Part shown: one piece after another, positions 36,880 to 46,820 of the stretch | Layout: the number at the start of each line of letters is the position of its first letter | How positions within the stretch are numbered: the first letter of the stretch is position 1 | From: Zunongwangia pacifica | GTDB lineage: Bacteria; Bacteroidota; Bacteroidia; Flavobacteriales; Flavobacteriaceae | Assembly: GCF_023499215.1 (NCBI RefSeq) | Contig: NZ_JAKHSK010000002.1 | Location: 62,001-126,000 of the forward strand | Length of the DNA: 64,000 bases | Direction: 5' to 3' | The notes under the pieces: generated by a model | Seen by the model: only the letters and a program-made list of their open reading frames with translations | The model's database searches: none | What the model was told of the DNA's origin: nothing | Program-made: the position numbers and the translations under genes

Positions 36880-37704
36880 CTAATCCAGGCTTTTGGCACT
36901 CTTGTCTTCCGAAGAGAGATCGGCAAATTCGACCTCCGAATTTTCAGAATCCCTGGCTGCCACCTTCAGGATCATATCATCCTCCACCTTGTGGAGCTTA
37001 GTATAGGAAGGATGGTGGGATTCCTTGTATGGATTATTAGAAGCTTTGTTATAGGCGCATATCATTGTCCAACGGGAATTCTCTGAATTATTGGCATCGG
37101 AAGCGTGCAGGGTGTTCGAATGGAAGAAGAGGGCGTCACCAGGTACCATTTCGCAGTATACCTTCTCCTGGATCTTGAGTGCTTCATCAACCCGCTCCAT
37201 ATCGGCACCGGCCTGATCCCCACTTAAAATATGATTTACACGACCCATTTTATGTGAACCAGGGATCACCTGAAGGCATCCGTTTTCTCTCGTTGCCTTA
37301 TCTACAGCAATCATCACACTTAGAAGGTCTGGGAAGAGTAGCCCATTTTGATACCAATATCCATAATCCTGATGCCATGTCCAGGCGCCTCCTACCTTGG
37401 CATCCTTAAGCACAATCTTGGAGTGGTAATGGTATACTTCCCCTCCCAGGAGATCCTCTACCCGGTCCACCAATCTTTTGGACCGGGAAAACATCCCGTA
37501 AAGCCCGTTTCCGGGGTGGTTCCACAGAGAAAGGCGTACGGCATTTCCCTTTCCATCATCCATGGAAGAGGCAGCTTTGTTCAACTTTCGATCGTTATGC
37601 GCCTTCTTACTCAGGGCACCAATCTCCTCTTTTGAAAAGAGATTGCGCACAATGATATAGCCATCCTCTTCAAACTTTTTCTTTTCTTCGACAGTAATTT
37701 TCAT
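36880..37704 (-). CDS. Phytanoyl-CoA dioxygenase (PhyH) family Fe(II)/2-oxoglutarate oxygenase
   Basis: The 274-residue protein starts FEEDGYIIVRNLFSKEEI, the PhyH opening. It has the iron facial triad His/Asp in WTWHQDYGYW and distal His in FFHSNTLHAS, with a downstream Arg (NSRWTMICAYN) to hold 2-oxoglutarate. The family hydroxylates diverse small molecules. It is the first gene of the minus-strand run, divergent from the AraC regulator, so it likely acts early in the pathway, perhaps removing an O- or N-alkyl group or hydroxylating an aglycone. The substrate is unknown. Confidence 0.9.
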   Translation of the reverse strand: MKITVEEKKKFEEDGYIIVRNLFSKEEIGALSKKAHNDRKLNKAASSMDDGKGNAVRLSLWNHPGNGLYGMFSRSKRLVDRVEDLLGGEVYHYHSKIVLKDAKVGGAWTWHQDYGYWYQNGLLFPDLLSVMIAVDKATRENGCLQVIPGSHKMGRVNHILSGDQAGADMERVDEALKIQEKVYCEMVPGDALFFHSNTLHASDANNSENSRWTMICAYNKASNNPYKESHHPSYTKLHKVEDDMILKVAARDSENSEVEFADLSSEDKSAKSLD

Positions 37705-37815
37705 GAGATTAATATTTTTACGAAAACGTTATATTGAATATTTTTTGTAAGTTAGTTTTTCTTCAAGTAAGATATATTTCATTTTTAATCAAAGAGTGAT
37801 TATAATTTATTCAAT
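37705..37815. promoter_or_regulatory. Divergent promoter region between PhyH operon and AraC regulator
   Basis: The 111-bp AT-rich gap must hold both promoters and the AraC operator. The segment cgaaaacgttatattg (about 37720) is the only GC-containing motif that stands out. I cannot define the boxes by eye. Confidence 0.5.
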
Positions 37816-38739
37816 ATGATACAGGGACAAAAAATTATGGTAGAAGAACATAAAATAGAAGAAAACCATCAGGGATTCGTATTCCTTTATGACTCTAAAA
37901 CACATAAAGTAGGAATGAGAAACCCTCACAGGCATAAGGAGCTCGAAATGAATATCATCATTAAAGGCTGTGCTGAATATATCCTGTCAGAGCAACGTTA
38001 TAAATTAACTCCTGGAAATATTGTGTGGCTTTTTCCGGGGCAGGAACACCAATTAACTAAAACGGACTCCAATTTTGAGATGTATGTGGTGGTTTTTAAA
38101 GAAGACCTTTTTAAGAAAAATCAATATTTACAAGAAAAATATCATATGCTCTCAGAGCAAAATCCTGAAGGATCTTTTTGCCGACGTGTTTCACTTTCTT
38201 CAATTGAGAAATTAGAAAAAACCTGTCAATCCTTGTGTGAATTAAATAATAAAAATATTCTTTCTCCGGCTTATTACTATGCTGGCCAGGCATTCGGATA
38301 TAAAGATAACTCGCCATATCTCCATTCAGATCCCATCTTATTAAATGCCGGTTTAACATATCTAATGACTGTTGGATGGCATATTTTCCTCACAGAAGGA
38401 GCAGAAGAAAAAAATAAAGCTTTAAACCCAGCTGTGGAAAAAGCGATAGCTTTATTGAAAGCTTTCCCTGAAGAAGATTTTGGATTAACTGATTTGGCCA
38501 TTAAATGCGGAGTTAGTTCCTCCAGGTTGAGTAGATTATTTAATGAACAAATAGGCTCAAGTATTGTTGATTATAAAAACAAATTAAAACTGGAGCAGTT
38601 TTTGGATTGCATTAAACAAAATCCCAGTTTTAGCATAAGCGAAGCCTGTTATATGGTCGGATTCGGCAGCTACTCTCAATTCTATAAAATTTTCAAACAT
38701 TCCTTTGGAATTTCTCCTAAAGCTTATTTTGCTGATTAA
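37816..38739 (+). CDS. AraC family transcriptional regulator with cupin sensor domain
   Basis: The 307-residue protein has an N-terminal cupin-like AraC ligand domain (NPHRHKELEMNIIIKG, TPGNIVWLFPGQEHQL) and a C-terminal double helix-turn-helix (FGLTDLAIKCGVSSSRLSRLF, then ISEACYMVGFGSYSQFYKIFK and a closing GISPKAYF). A start at 37837 is also possible. Transcribed divergently from the PhyH-to-azurin run, it is the likely activator of that operon in response to a sugar-like ligand. The bidirectional hairpin at 38780-38824 follows. Confidence 0.93.
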   Translation: MIQGQKIMVEEHKIEENHQGFVFLYDSKTHKVGMRNPHRHKELEMNIIIKGCAEYILSEQRYKLTPGNIVWLFPGQEHQLTKTDSNFEMYVVVFKEDLFKKNQYLQEKYHMLSEQNPEGSFCRRVSLSSIEKLEKTCQSLCELNNKNILSPAYYYAGQAFGYKDNSPYLHSDPILLNAGLTYLMTVGWHIFLTEGAEEKNKALNPAVEKAIALLKAFPEEDFGLTDLAIKCGVSSSRLSRLFNEQIGSSIVDYKNKLKLEQFLDCIKQNPSFSISEACYMVGFGSYSQFYKIFKHSFGISPKAYFAD

Positions 38740-38779
38740 GAACAAATATGGGAAAAGAATCTCAGTCGAAAGTTTAATA

Positions 38780-38824
38780 CTAAATAAAGAGCGGTGTAGA
38801 ATTTCTACACCGCTCTTTATTTAG
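38780..38824. terminator. Perfect bidirectional terminator between convergent genes
   Basis: A 22-bp perfect inverted repeat around one central base (ctaaataaagagcggtgtag arm) has A/T-rich flanks that give T-runs on both strands. It serves the AraC gene on plus and the SusD gene on minus. The stem is unusually long and mismatch-free. Confidence 0.9.
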
Positions 38825-38871
38825 TACATGAAACTCAATGCGTCTCGAATCGGAAATCGTCAAGAAGAATA

Positions 38872-40506
38872 CTAATACCCTCTGTTCTGGACTAAATTTG
38901 GATTGGTGTTCAGTTCCTGTTGTGGAATTGGGAATAAACTTCTAAATTCCCCATTTGGCTGATGGGAAAACCAAGATTTTTCGGTAAATATTCCAAAACG
39001 GATAAGATCCTGTCTGCGGCGGCCTTCCTGGCTGAATTCCCAGCCTAACTCGTCGAGAAATCTTCCGAACTGTATATCATCGCCACCTTCTTGAGTGTAC
39101 ATATCGTTAAATTCATCCCTTACTCCGTAGTCGTAAGTACTTCCCTCAAGCAATTCACTACCGGTTACCGTTGCTTTCTCAGGATTGTCGGTAAAGCTTC
39201 TTTCCCTTACATGAGTAACCAAAAGGGCCGCTTCATCAGGATTGCCCGTTCTAAGAAGAGCTTCGGCTTTCATCATCAGAACATCAGAATAACGCAATAA
39301 AGGGACATCATTACTCATGCTCTCCTGAAGTCCTTGCTTGTATTCGTATTTTGCAAGCCGATATCCTGAAGCTTCTGAAGAAGAATATATACTCGGAATA
39401 TCATTCACAAAGACCAGAGGCTCTCCTTCCATATCCATAGTACCCATAAGAGGCTCTCCGTTAGAGGAATACTGTTGACCTTGAAGCCAATCTTTTGCCA
39501 GTCTCTCGTCGTCTTCATCATATGTATCAATAAACTGTGGAACGGCAGCAGAACCGCCCCATGGGGAAGTAGCAATGTTGAAGGTTGCCTGATTGGCGGG
39601 ATGAAGGGAAATCAGGTGCATCATAAAACCATCGTCGTAACCTTCAGCATAGTTCTCATCATAAGGGATAGCAAAAATGATCTCTTCAGAATTTTGGTTT
39701 TCTGTAATAAAAGGATCTTCTGGGTTGGGATCAAGTGCGTAATTCCCTGATTCTATGATGGCACTGGTAGCGGAAATAACTCCATCCCAATTAGCTTCTC
39801 CGGTATAAACTTCTGCATTGAGGTACACCTTGGCCAATAAGGCATAAGCACCCCATTTATTAAAACGCCCGTACATGGTAAGATCAGATTCCTCTCTTAA
39901 ATCAGGAAGGGCTTCGGTGATTTCCTGAACTATAAAATCGTAGGCTTCCTGACGGCTGCTCTGTTCAGGAAGGAATCCTTCCGGCAGATCAAACTGCTCA
40001 ACAATGGGTACACTCCCAAAGGCATCTATCAAAACATAATAATAAGATGCCCTAAGCACTTTAAGTTCTGCAATAAGAGCCTCTTTTCCTTCTTCCATTG
40101 GAATGATATCAGACTCGATCTGATATAGGATTCTGTTAGTATTGGTAATTCCACCATATGCTGAGCTCCAAACAGTGTTAACATAAGCATCCTGAGTTGT
40201 CCATTGATGCAGGTGAGGTCTTCTGTAGAGCCCGTCGTCCACCCAACCGTTAGGACGGGCAGGAATAACCACTGCGTCGGCAGTAAGTTCCTGAAGGTAG
40301 AAAAGACCTGTCTCATTCATCATCAAAGTACGCCAGTTGGTGTAAGCAGGTCCTACCAAAGATGCCAAATCACTCTTCTCCGGAGTAAACTCCGAGGCAA
40401 TGATATCTCCAAAATTCTCATCTTCAAGTTTAGTGCAGGAAACCAGTAAAAACATAATTCCCACAAAAAGAGTAAAACTTTTAAATATTATTCTATAATT
40501 TTTCAT
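38872..40506 (-). CDS. SusD/RagB family nutrient-binding outer membrane lipoprotein
   Basis: The 544-residue protein has a lipobox (FLLVSC, Cys24), TPR-like SusD helices (LKVLRASYYYVLIDAFGSVPIV), and a C-terminal block (FSQEGRRRQDLIRFGIF, closing NPNLVQNRGY). It pairs with the truncated SusC just upstream (18-bp gap) and belongs to the same subgroup as the SusD at 56299. The gene itself is intact. Because its SusC partner has lost its plug and the shared promoter, it may be silent or rely on readthrough from upstream genes. Confidence 0.93.
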   Translation of the reverse strand: MKNYRIIFKSFTLFVGIMFLLVSCTKLEDENFGDIIASEFTPEKSDLASLVGPAYTNWRTLMMNETGLFYLQELTADAVVIPARPNGWVDDGLYRRPHLHQWTTQDAYVNTVWSSAYGGITNTNRILYQIESDIIPMEEGKEALIAELKVLRASYYYVLIDAFGSVPIVEQFDLPEGFLPEQSSRQEAYDFIVQEITEALPDLREESDLTMYGRFNKWGAYALLAKVYLNAEVYTGEANWDGVISATSAIIESGNYALDPNPEDPFITENQNSEEIIFAIPYDENYAEGYDDGFMMHLISLHPANQATFNIATSPWGGSAAVPQFIDTYDEDDERLAKDWLQGQQYSSNGEPLMGTMDMEGEPLVFVNDIPSIYSSSEASGYRLAKYEYKQGLQESMSNDVPLLRYSDVLMMKAEALLRTGNPDEAALLVTHVRERSFTDNPEKATVTGSELLEGSTYDYGVRDEFNDMYTQEGGDDIQFGRFLDELGWEFSQEGRRRQDLIRFGIFTEKSWFSHQPNGEFRSLFPIPQQELNTNPNLVQNRGY

Positions 40507-40523
40507 TTTAGCTTTTTTTTGAG

Positions 40524-42680
40524 TTAGAATTTCAGGTTAACTCCGATTGTCAAAGTACGGGTGCTAGGATATTTGTTTCGATCATCAATACCAGGTGCGA
40601 GTCCAATCCTGTTTACCTCCGGATCAATACCGGAATATCCGGTAATAGTGAAGGTATTCAAAGAGGAAACATAGACACGGGCACTTTTGATATATTTTAT
40701 CCCGGTCGTACCCAAATTGTAACCTAATGTAATATTGTCAATTTTCCAGTAATCCCCGTCCTCAAGGTAATAACTGTTCGCCTCCTGTGGCACTGTTAAT
40801 TTAGCCTTTCCAAATACCGGTTCATGAGCAGACTCCAGCTGATTGAATATTGTAAGGGTCGGGTTCTCATAGAAAAGACGTTGCGTGTTCATGATCTGAA
40901 AATCAAAGGCACCTCTCATGCTGATACTCAGATCCCAATTTTTATAACGGAAATTATTGTTCCAACCTGCAAAGTAAGTAGGCAAACCGTTACCGAGTAT
41001 CTGCTTGTCTTCCTCTCTACGCTCGAACTCGTCATAAGGTACTCTTTCTCCTGATGGAGTTTCATAGATCCACTCTCCTTCTTCTGAAACATCAACTACT
41101 TTAAAACCAAAGTGATTTCCAATAGACTCTCCTACCTGGACCCTGTGACTTTGAAGACCTGCATCATCGTAGTGTCCAACATCGAAAAAATTGTTGGTAA
41201 GGGTATAAAGTTCATTCTGAAGGCTTACAAGCTTGTTCTGATTGGTGGAGAAATTCATACTCGTATTCCATTGGAAATCCTCTCCCTGAACAGGAATCAC
41301 ATTTACAATAGCCTCAAATCCCTTGTTCTCCATCTTACCCACATTCGCTGTGGTAATGTCGTAAAGGTTTGGAGGAGAAGGCACCGGATAATCGTAAAGG
41401 AGGCCGTTGGTTCTTCTTACATAGTAGTCCATACTACCACCCATTCTTCCGTTAAGGAAAGAGAAGTCAAGTCCGATATTGGTTTCATGTTTCTCTTCCC
41501 ATCGAAGGTAAGGATTGGGGTTACTTACCGGCTGGAGGGCAGGCACCCATTCTCCGTTCTGAAAGAAGTAATCCGAGAAACCCAATCGTGCCACACCTAA
41601 AAAGGACGCCTCGGGTGCTGTACCTGTCACACCGTAACCGGCTCTTAGCTTAAGGTCATCTATGAAATTGAAATCTTCCATGAATTGTTCCCTGTTGATT
41701 CTCCATCCCACAGAAACTGCAGGAAAGCTGCCCCATGGCTCTTCTGCACCGAGGAACTTGGAAGAGGCTTCATGTCTAAAACTTCCCATAAAAAGATATT
41801 TGTTATCATAGTTATAGGTTACTCTCGAAAAGAATCCGATAAGGTTCCATGTAGATTTATAGCTGCTCATATTGGCACGACCTGCATTAAGGGCATCTCC
41901 CCAAGCCATATTGTGGTACGAAAAAACATCAGTTGGAAAATCATAGTTATCCATAAGGAAGCCTTCCGTTGATCCTTCCTGATAACTGTAGCCTCCAAGC
42001 ACTGAAAACTTGTGTAAGTTGATTTTCTTATCGTAGGTAGCGGTTAGTTCTGTTAAAAAGTCTGTACCTGTACTAGTGTTCCGTGTTGCATAACCTCTTC
42101 TATTATCCCTAATATTGGAAATGTGGTTAAAGGTCTCAGAATAACCACTAATATTGTAGTGATTCTCCTGAGAAACAAGTCCTTTTATATGAAGATCCTC
42201 GATTGGAAAATAAGATACACTCGCATTGAGACGCGTAGTGGAATTGACATTTTCACCTTCTGATTCGTGGATCTGTGCAAGGGGGTTTTCATAATAGATG
42301 ATGTCCGGTCTTTCATACCATGTCCCGTCCGGATTTTTGGTAGGCTCTGTCGGATTACGGCTAAGGGCATCTTGGTAGACTTCGGAAGCATCATATCCCT
42401 GGCTGTTACTGTATTTTCTGTACAGGATGCCCACATTGAATTTCAGTTTATCATCAAACATGTTATGATTAACGTCAATTCGTCCGTTCAGCCCGATCTG
42501 ATTTGATTTTAGCATAATTCCTTCAAGAGATCGATAACCTGCCGTAGCGATATAATTTGTTTTTGCATTCCCTCCCCTAAAGGCAAGGTTGTGTACATGA
42601 GAAAAAGGAATACGTGTTATTTCGTCAAGCCAGTCTGTAGAAGCACCACGATCAGAAAAAGGCACTCCTTCCCCTATCAA
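40524..42680 (-). pseudogene. SusC/RagA TonB-linked outer membrane protein, N-terminally truncated
   Basis: Only 718 residues remain. The frame opens at a TTG (42680) with an in-frame stop nine codons upstream, and begins at GEGVPFSDRGASTDWLDEIT, which aligns to about residue 275 of the intact SusC at 57866. Signal peptide, carboxypeptidase-like domain, TonB box and plug are missing; the barrel is intact to its last strand. Just upstream lies a transposase remnant (42860-43165) on the other strand. The simplest reading is insertion and deletion by an IS, with decay of both. A non-functional import channel is expected. Confidence 0.85.
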
Positions 42681-42859
42681 TCGGGTATGGTAACCAATAA
42701 CTCTTTATGGTTTTTTATCTTTTCTGATTGGGGCCATTTTCATTTCCCTGTTTACAAGGATCAATAAAAAGTGTGATCTTCTCTAAAACCACCCTTTCAT
42801 AGAAAAATTTAAAATGCTTATCCATTTAACTACCTAAATTTACATGAATAAGGGGGATA
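42681..42859. other. Junction DNA between truncated SusC and transposase remnant
   Basis: No gene is seen. It lies where the missing SusC N-terminus should be and shows no SusC-like coding on the minus strand, so the missing segment was deleted, not just frameshifted. I could not recognise IS terminal inverted repeats. Confidence 0.4.
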
Positions 42860-43165
42860 GGAACAGGAGTGCCCAAAGGCGCTCATGTGTTATCCTATGA
42901 TTACCAATCTTACAAAAAAACAGCGGCACCATTGAACATACAGCCACAAAGTAGACAAGGCCAATGTAAATAAAATACTGCCATAGTCCACAAAGCAATC
43001 AGCAATGCAAAGCGATTACTTTTGGACATCCATCACAGAATAGATGATAACTTTCAAAACTACTTCAATGAATTTTGCTATAAGTTTAATGGAAGGTACT
43101 TTGGTCAACAAACTTTAGAACGCTTCTTAGTTGCAGGGACGACAAAAAGATGGAACGAATTATAG
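42860..43165 (+). mobile_element. Degenerate IS1595-type transposase, C-terminal remnant
   Basis: Translating the plus strand from 42860 gives GTGVPKGAHVLSYDYQSYKK, an in-frame TAA at 42971-42973, then VHKAISNAKRLLLDIHHRI and NYFNEFCYKFNGRYFG up to a stop at 43163-43165. The second part matches the end of IS1595-family transposases (the H..I.N.K, HH and EFxxxFN pattern in the RNase-H-like ISXO2 domain). There is no start and the N-terminal two thirds are absent, so it is inactive. It separates the MFS gene from the broken SusC. Confidence 0.72.
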
Positions 43166-43200
43166 GTGCCTTTAGGGATAAGCATTAAATTTAATAATAG

Positions 43201-44430
43201 CTACTCCGCTACCATTTCTTTTGTTCTCTTGGAATTCTTCTGCCAAATAAACAGGATGATGAAGAGCACGATCAAAATTGCAGGGAAGGAGATCATTTTT
43301 TCCAAAGTTTCCTGACCAGCTGCCAATTCCAGTTCAGTTTCCGTGAGTCCTTGACTTTTATAATCTGTAATAGAGCCATCAATCCAGCTTCCTATAATGG
43401 GCTGAAAAATAGCTGTAGAGAACATGCCTACTGCACCAATAATAGACATGCCCAAGGCGCTGCTTAAAGGAACCCGCTGTGCGACAGCCCCAACCATAAC
43501 CGGCCAGAAATAAGCATACCCAATGGCATAAACAATGGCTGCCACATATGCCATAGGACCAGTTATTACACTGAACATATAAATACCTATTGCCGCAAAA
43601 ATCGCACCTCCAAGCAAAACCCCGGTTTGACCTAATTTAGCCACAACAGGCCCGGCAAAAAACCTGAGCACGGCCACTAATCCAGCGGTAAGGGCTAAGA
43701 TCAGCATAGGGTCTGCTCCACTGCTTCCCAGAATAATTTCTATCCATTGACCAGGTCCAAACTCTGTGATCGCAGTAAGGGCCATACAGACTATTAAGAA
43801 TATATATAACGGGCTGAGCATCGCTTTAAAGTTTGACGCAATAGAAGTAGCTCCCTCCACTTTTGGTTTCGGAAAGGCTTTTCCAAAAAATAAAAAGGCA
43901 TAAATAATGGCTGGTATCATAATGAACCACATTTGTGCTTCCCAGGAGAAATTAAAATCTGTCATGAACTTTGAGATAAGGGCACCAAGAAAAATTCCTC
44001 CCGGAAACCACATATGGAACCTGTTCAGCATTTTATTCATTTTCACTCCTGAGTACATATCTGCAATCATGGGATTACAGGCAGCTTCGGTACATCCGTT
44101 ACCAATACCGATTAAAAGAGTGGAAATTAGCAAAGCTGTATATCCTCCCGCGTATATAGTAAGTATTATACCCAAAGTATGAGCTATAAAAGCTACTGTC
44201 ATAATAGTTTTAGGACCAACAATGTGATAAACCAATCCCCCGATGACCATGGAAAGAGGGAATCCCAGGAACCACATGGAATTTATAAATCCGAGTTGTT
44301 CGGCAGATAGACCAAATTCCGCACCTAGTTGAGGTAATATTCCTGCCCTTATAGAAAAGGTAAAGCCGGTGGTGATGAGGGCAAAGCAACTCCCCCAGAA
44401 GAGGGCGTTCTTGTTTAATGTTTTATTCAT
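43201..44430 (-). CDS. MFS transporter
   Basis: The 409-residue protein has about 12 hydrophobic helices and the MFS-type N-half loop (GGLVYHIVGPKTIM, after helix 2), as well as GIGNGCTEAACNPMIADMYSG in helix 4-5. It is an inner-membrane secondary transporter of the sugar/organic-anion kind; the N-terminal pattern resembles FucP-like and other sugar MFS proteins of Bacteroidota. It follows the PQQ dehydrogenase gene and probably imports the oxidised sugar or free sugar from the periplasm. The substrate is not known. The IS remnant lies 36 bp beyond its stop. Confidence 0.9.
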   Translation of the reverse strand: MNKTLNKNALFWGSCFALITTGFTFSIRAGILPQLGAEFGLSAEQLGFINSMWFLGFPLSMVIGGLVYHIVGPKTIMTVAFIAHTLGIILTIYAGGYTALLISTLLIGIGNGCTEAACNPMIADMYSGVKMNKMLNRFHMWFPGGIFLGALISKFMTDFNFSWEAQMWFIMIPAIIYAFLFFGKAFPKPKVEGATSIASNFKAMLSPLYIFLIVCMALTAITEFGPGQWIEIILGSSGADPMLILALTAGLVAVLRFFAGPVVAKLGQTGVLLGGAIFAAIGIYMFSVITGPMAYVAAIVYAIGYAYFWPVMVGAVAQRVPLSSALGMSIIGAVGMFSTAIFQPIIGSWIDGSITDYKSQGLTETELELAAGQETLEKMISFPAILIVLFIILFIWQKNSKRTKEMVAE

Positions 44431-44518
44431 GATTTCTGGTTTAGAAGATTTAGTTGTTGTTAAAAGACGTTAATACAAATATTAAATTTAGTCAAGACAA
44501 TTATTTAGCTGAAAAATC

Positions 44519-46693
44519 CTAATCATCTTCTGAATTTCCATTTTCTTCATTTCTTTTTGGCAAGGCGAAAGCTACATAGCTGTCTCCCCCTTCGGCATCG
44601 AGTTTGCTACCTCCGCAGGCGATGACTACGTACTGCTTTCCGTCTACTTCATAGGTACTCGGCGTGGCGAAACCGGCAGCAGGAAGTTCGGTTTCCCAAA
44701 GCTGCTCTCCTGTTTTCTTATCGTAAACCCTGAACTTTTTATCCTTAGTGGCCGCGATAAAGAGCAGGCCACTTGCCGTTACGACGGGACCGCCATAACT
44801 TTCTGCACCAGTTACGGGGTAACCCTGCTCCATAAGCTCAGGGTAAGTTCCAAAAGGTACTGTCCAAACATACTCCCCTGTATTCAGATCAATCGCATTC
44901 AAGGTACCCCAGGGTGGACGAATGGCAGGATAGCCATTACTGTCAAGAAATTTGCCGAATTTGTTGATGGTGTAGGTCACATTCAGACTGGAATCTGCCA
45001 ATCCAGGTTCTTTGGAAAAATCTACTTCCTCCTCATCTCCGTAAATGTAAGCTAGAAGAGCGTCCATTTCTTCATCAGAAAAATTTTTAAAAGCCGGCAT
45101 CATGTTTTTTCCGTGTTCAATAATATTTGCTACATAATCCTTATCCCTGGAATCGGCAATATCAACCAAGGAGGGAAAACCACTCGCACTGTTTCCCTCA
45201 AGGTCGGATCCATGACAGGCAACGCAGTTAAGCGTGTAAAGTCGCTGCCCCTCCGAAAGGCTTGACAGCTCCTCTTCGGAAGCAGAAGGTCCCAATCCAA
45301 TGTTCCAGGCCATTTCACTGCTGTTCACATATAGGATACCATCTGGATCGGCTGCAGCACCTCCCCATTCTGCCCCACCATCGAGTCCGGGATAAACAAG
45401 GGTTCCTTCAGCGCTAAGAGGTGTAAAAGGGCCGTCTAGATTACTCTCTCGAAGAATCCGGAGCAACTCTTCCTTGTTCTCTGCATAAGGACTCAAATCC
45501 TCCTCGGTAATAGTATGTCTTGCAAAAGGTTCCGGCTTAGTGGGAAATGGCTGTGTAGGCCAGGTATTTTCGCCGGGGATATCGGATGCGGGAACAGGGG
45601 TTTCTTTAATTGGGAACAAGGGTTTCCCTGTTTCCCTGTTAAATAAAAATACAAAGCCCTGTTTTGTCACCTGTGCTACGGCATCCACTTTTTTACCCTC
45701 ATGCGTTACGGTTACCAGGTTTGGTGGTGCAGGTGGATCACGGTCAAGCATGTCATGATGAACAAACTGATAATGCCAGATACGTTCTCCAGTAGCAGCA
45801 TCGAGTGCCAGCAAGGTGCTGGCAAAGAGATTTTTACCAGCGCGGTTACTCCCGTAAAAATCATAAGCAGCTGAGCCGGTAGGAGCATATACTATACCTC
45901 TTTTTTTATCTATGGCCATACCTGCCCAGTTATTGGCACCGCCCACTTCCGTATTCCGGTGAGTATTTTCCGGCCAGGTGTTGTAACCAAACTCCCCGGG
46001 TTGAGGGATGGTATGGAATACCCACTCCAGCTCTCCTGTCCTTATATTGAAGGCCTGTATGTGACCTAAAGCGGCATCCGTCCCTTCAGAAACCCTCAGA
46101 GGCATAATAATAATATCTTTGTACACCGTACCGGGAGTATTGGAAATAACCATTTTGTTTTTGGCTGTTTCGCCAAGTCCAGATTTGAGGCTAACACGTC
46201 CGTCTTCTCCGAAAGAGGTAATGTCTTCGCCCGTTTCGGCTTTCACTGCGTACAGCCATTCTCCGTGGGTGTAGAGGATGCGCGTGTCATCTCCGTCTTC
46301 CCAGTACACGAGTCCGCGGCTGGTATTGAATTGGTCGAGGCTGTCGGTATCTTTTCTCCATAATTTCTCCCCAGTGGCGGCATTTAGGGCAAAAGGTTCT
46401 GTGGTAGCGGTCATACTGTAAAGAACGCCATCAATAATTAAGGGATTACTCTGGATCTGTCCTGTGTCCAATGTGCTGTACTTCCAGACCACCTCCAGCT
46501 GACTGACATTTGTGCAGTTAATCTCTTTCAGAGTTGAATAGTGGTTCCTGCCGGGACCCCCAAGATATTCGCTCCAATCGCTGCCGGACCAGGAGAGGGC
46601 TGTGGCACCATTGGACTCTTCAGATTCGGCGCACGACTGTAATATTCCAAGGAGAATAGCAATTAATACTAGCGGGATAATTATTCGTCTCAT
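44519..46693 (-). CDS. PQQ-dependent dehydrogenase with inserted cytochrome c, lipoprotein
   Basis: The 724-residue protein has a lipobox (LQSC), then an eight-bladed quinoprotein propeller (WKYSTLDTGQIQSNPLIIDG, LNAATGEKLW, GATNWAG-like blades, and C-terminal DLNTGEYVWTVPFG). A cytochrome c segment is inserted between late blades, with haem motif C490-V-A-C493-H494 and a probable Met ligand in MMPAF. The layout is that of exported quinoprotein glucose/polyol-type dehydrogenases. It oxidises a sugar or alcohol in the periplasm and passes electrons from PQQ to haem c. It is closely similar to the copy at 48948, with a TonB receptor between them. Confidence 0.92.
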   Translation of the reverse strand: MRRIIIPLVLIAILLGILQSCAESEESNGATALSWSGSDWSEYLGGPGRNHYSTLKEINCTNVSQLEVVWKYSTLDTGQIQSNPLIIDGVLYSMTATTEPFALNAATGEKLWRKDTDSLDQFNTSRGLVYWEDGDDTRILYTHGEWLYAVKAETGEDITSFGEDGRVSLKSGLGETAKNKMVISNTPGTVYKDIIIMPLRVSEGTDAALGHIQAFNIRTGELEWVFHTIPQPGEFGYNTWPENTHRNTEVGGANNWAGMAIDKKRGIVYAPTGSAAYDFYGSNRAGKNLFASTLLALDAATGERIWHYQFVHHDMLDRDPPAPPNLVTVTHEGKKVDAVAQVTKQGFVFLFNRETGKPLFPIKETPVPASDIPGENTWPTQPFPTKPEPFARHTITEEDLSPYAENKEELLRILRESNLDGPFTPLSAEGTLVYPGLDGGAEWGGAAADPDGILYVNSSEMAWNIGLGPSASEEELSSLSEGQRLYTLNCVACHGSDLEGNSASGFPSLVDIADSRDKDYVANIIEHGKNMMPAFKNFSDEEMDALLAYIYGDEEEVDFSKEPGLADSSLNVTYTINKFGKFLDSNGYPAIRPPWGTLNAIDLNTGEYVWTVPFGTYPELMEQGYPVTGAESYGGPVVTASGLLFIAATKDKKFRVYDKKTGEQLWETELPAAGFATPSTYEVDGKQYVVIACGGSKLDAEGGDSYVAFALPKRNEENGNSEDD

Positions 46694-46820
46694 TTAATTA
46701 TGTCTCTAATTATTGATCTATTTTATATTGTCTTTCTTCAATATTTTATAATATTTTCTGAATCTTCAGTTAATTTCTGCTGCTCTAACATAAGCTTTTC
46801 ACACTGCTTTTTTTTATGGA

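Noticed and set aside
41112-41600. 162-aa plus-strand frame
   Set aside because: It is antisense to the truncated SusC; no domain, ribosome site or partner.
43201-44430. MFS gene as IS passenger
   Set aside because: It is separated from the remnant by 36 bp but is in the same strand and spacing pattern as the catabolic genes upstream, so it belongs to the operon.
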